Positions 62,349 through 64,000 of a DNA stretch of 64,000 nt are shown here, piece after piece. The notes under the pieces were generated by a model. It searched no databases and was not told the origin of the DNA. It saw nothing but the letters and a program-made list of their open reading frames with translations. Position 1 is the first letter of the stretch, and each line of letters begins with the position of its first letter. Source of the stretch: Gluconacetobacter diazotrophicus PA1 5 (GTDB taxonomy: Bacteria > Pseudomonadota > Alphaproteobacteria > Acetobacterales > Acetobacteraceae); assembly GCF_000067045.1 (NCBI RefSeq), contig NC_010125.1, forward strand, positions 770,001 to 834,000, given 5' to 3'. The translations under genes and the position numbers were made by a program.

Positions 62349-63158
62349 ATGAAGGGGCGCATCCTCGTCATCGCGGGCAGCGATTCCGGCGGCGGCGCGG
62401 GAATCCAGGCGGATATCAAGACCATCACGGCGCTGGGCGGGTTTGCCATGACGGCGCTGTCCGCCCTGACCGTGCAGAACACGCTGGGGGTGACGGGCGT
62501 GCTGCCGGTCCCGCCCGATTTCGTGGCGCAGCAGATGTGCAGCGTGCTGGACGACCTGGGCGCCGATGCGTTCAAGAGCGGGATGCTGGACCGGGCAGAG
62601 GTCATCCTGGCCGTCGCGGACATCATTCGTGTCCATCCCGGCATCCCCTATGTCCTCGATCCCGTCATGGTGGCCAAGGGCGGCTCGCGCCTGTTGCAGG
62701 ATAACGCGGTGGAGACGCTCAGGCGGGATCTCCTGCCTCTGGCCACCCTGCTGACCCCCAACCTGCCGGAGGCCGAAGTCCTGGTCGGACGTCCGATTCG
62801 CACGGTGGACGACATGCGGCGGGCGGCCGAGGACCTGCGCCGGGCCGGGGCCGGGGCGGTCCTGGTCAAGGGCGGGCACCTGGATGGCGACGTGCTGACC
62901 GACGTGCTGGCCACCGACGCGGGGATCGAGCTGTTTTCGGATACGCGGCTGCATACCCGCCACACCCATGGGACAGGCTGCACGCTGGCCAGCGCGATCG
63001 CCACCGGCCTGGCGCAGGGCCTGACGCTGCGTGATGCCGTGATCCGGGCCCGGCGCTACCTGCGCGCCGCCATCGCGGCCGCGCCGGGCTATGGCGCGGG
63101 CGCCGGACCCCTGAACCATGCGGTCACGATCGGCCCCGACTGGACCCCCGCCGCCTGA
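62349..63158 (+). CDS. thiD: Hydroxymethylpyrimidine (phosphate) kinase ThiD
   Basis: 269 residues of the ribokinase fold. IAGSDSGGGAGIQADIKTIT, YVLDPVMVAKGGSRLL, VLVKGGHLDGDVL and the anion hole HTHGTGCTLASAIATGLAQG are typical. ThiD phosphorylates HMP and HMP-P in thiamine synthesis. It lies 11 bases after glmM and probably ends the operon. Confidence 0.95.
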   Translation: MKGRILVIAGSDSGGGAGIQADIKTITALGGFAMTALSALTVQNTLGVTGVLPVPPDFVAQQMCSVLDDLGADAFKSGMLDRAEVILAVADIIRVHPGIPYVLDPVMVAKGGSRLLQDNAVETLRRDLLPLATLLTPNLPEAEVLVGRPIRTVDDMRRAAEDLRRAGAGAVLVKGGHLDGDVLTDVLATDAGIELFSDTRLHTRHTHGTGCTLASAIATGLAQGLTLRDAVIRARRYLRAAIAAAPGYGAGAGPLNHAVTIGPDWTPAA

Positions 63159-63497
63159 TCACGCTTCGTCCCGTCGACCGGATGGACGGCCGGGCTGCGC
63201 CCAGTCGGCGGCGTCGGCCATGCGCACGATGACGGGAACCAGGCGCGAGACGTGATTCGGCCGAAGCACGCCCAGGCCGCGCAACCCCTGCACCGTCCGC
63301 GCGGCCGCCCAGGCACAGCCCAACGCCAGGTCACGTGCCAGGCGGCTGCGGACCGGCACCGGCCGGGTTGCAAGGGACGTTGCAAGGGGCTCCGGCGGCG
63401 GAACGGCGGTGGCGCCATGCGGCGCGTGGCGCAGGACGCTGCCGCGGCACCACGCCCGCAGCGGAACCGGCGAGGGGGCATTGCGCGGCCCGGTCAT
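63159..63497 (-). CDS. Hypothetical protein
   Basis: A 112-residue ORF on the minus strand, converging on thiD with adjacent stop codons. The central part (LARDLALGCAWAAARTVQGL) could be an amphipathic helix. It is arginine- and proline-rich, has no clear ribosome-binding site and no family I recognise. It could be real because it fills the gap exactly and follows a structured leader. Confidence 0.4.
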   Translation of the reverse strand: MTGPRNAPSPVPLRAWCRGSVLRHAPHGATAVPPPEPLATSLATRPVPVRSRLARDLALGCAWAAARTVQGLRGLGVLRPNHVSRLVPVIVRMADAADWAQPGRPSGRRDEA

Positions 63498-64000
63498 GCG
63501 TCGTCGCCGCGCCGCGCCATGGCGCGGACATCAAAACAGATACAAAAAGCCATGAAAAAGGCCTCCTGCCGCTCAAGCGGTTGCTCGAACCCGGGAGGCC
63601 GGTTGCCGGTCAGCCGACCAGGGTCAGCAAACAGGCAGAACGGTCAGACCCGGATAGGGACGATGCCCGCAGACAGACCCGGCGACCGAAAGAGATCGGT
63701 CACGGCGTCCCCGCCAGGCGATTCTAGATCGGGGTTTCATGATCGTTTCTTGTTCGGGGTGTCGCCGCGCGTCCAGCGTCCGCGCGGCGATCGGTTGCGG
63801 TGGGTATAGCCGGTTTCGGGGCCGGTTCAAGGAAAAACACGCCCCGACTCGGAAACGGAACGCATGCCTTTCCGCTGCCCGTCGTGCTGAACGGCGGAGT
63901 GATATAACATATGCGTGATCAGATGGATAACGCGGCTGTATTAATGCCTAACCTGTCCCGGGAAGATTGTGTCATACAATTTATACACCTATAGGTAGCA
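63498..64000. other. Intergenic region with structured minus-strand leader
   Basis: 503 bases at the window end. On the minus strand it has a 10-bp GC stem (63762-63771 with 63781-63790), a possible 38-residue leader ORF (63740 to 63624, ending GLTVLPVC), a small hairpin GACCGA/TCGGTC (63684-63701) and a terminator (63555-63600). On the plus strand a 27-residue ORF from an ATG near 63911 is present but unsupported. From about 63890 the sequence becomes AT-rich, suggesting promoters. Confidence 0.4.
63555..63600 (-). terminator. Terminator or attenuator in minus-strand leader
   Basis: On the minus strand GGCCTCC (63600-63594) pairs with GGAGGCC (63566-63560), enclosing an inner hairpin CCGC-TCAA-GCGG, and is followed by TTTTT. 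This is a good Rho-independent terminator. It lies before the hypothetical gene at 63497, so it either ends a transcript coming from beyond the window or attenuates that gene. Confidence 0.65.

Overview
This is a high-GC alphaproteobacterial chromosome window. Gene content and order fit an acetic acid bacterium (Acetobacteraceae), probably near Gluconacetobacter; that placement is inference from recognised gene families, not from a search. The core runs are ruvCAB-ybgC-tolQRAB-pal-cpoB-tilS-ftsH-folP-glmM-thiD, plus an OprB-type sugar porin, an oxyR/ahpCF pair and a metZ preceded by a SAM-II riboswitch.

Layout. 1-6936 is an accessory region: an IS630-family transposase runs off the left edge, followed by a broken two-gene module on the minus strand. 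Its large gene once encoded about 1063 residues (possible degenerate SIR2-like N-terminus, STAND-type P-loop NTPase, helical/TPR C-terminus). It is cut by an IS481-family element (4291-5519, 8-bp target repeat) and an IS701-family element (1520-2934, CTAG repeat). Removing both elements with one target copy each restores one open frame across both joints. The small downstream gene is a TOPRIM-domain protein broken by a 1-bp shift in an 8-base G tract. The pair looks like an inactivated anti-phage module. 7428-12431 holds an aminoglycoside-phosphotransferase-fold enzyme, a tiny NepR-like anti-sigma ORF and an Aae-type efflux operon. 13016-16833 is a YhaO/YhaN (SbcDC-like) pair. 17109-24414 has an OprB porin, moaB, a DJ-1/PfpI protein, ahpF/ahpC with divergent oxyR, a small lipoprotein and a free-standing two-POTRA protein. 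24466-30826 has folE, apaG, metZ with its riboswitch, tRNA-Gly, and a periplasmic purine unit (exported adenosine deaminase plus purine nucleoside permease). 30846-34371 is an Mla-type lipid transport operon. 34463-40856 is a tightly overlapped MscS, 2OG-dioxygenase, MBOAT and partner-protein cluster with an RDD protein. 40882-43136 holds argJ and a parvulin. An IS1182-family element (43154-44602) sits just upstream of secA. From secA to thiD (44794-63158) is an essentially uninterrupted housekeeping run on the plus strand. The last 800 bases hold one weak ORF and a structured, terminator-bearing leader on the minus strand.

How it works together: the right half is cell-envelope and genome-maintenance machinery (SecA, Tol-Pal, FtsH, GlmM, RuvABC). 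The middle is redox defence, sulfur amino acid and cofactor synthesis and envelope lipid handling. The left end is mobile and decaying. Single-base indels recur (TOPRIM gene, IS701 transposase, mlaE-like gene, three in the mscS-like gene), so base-level accuracy at these points deserves checking before they are called pseudogenes.
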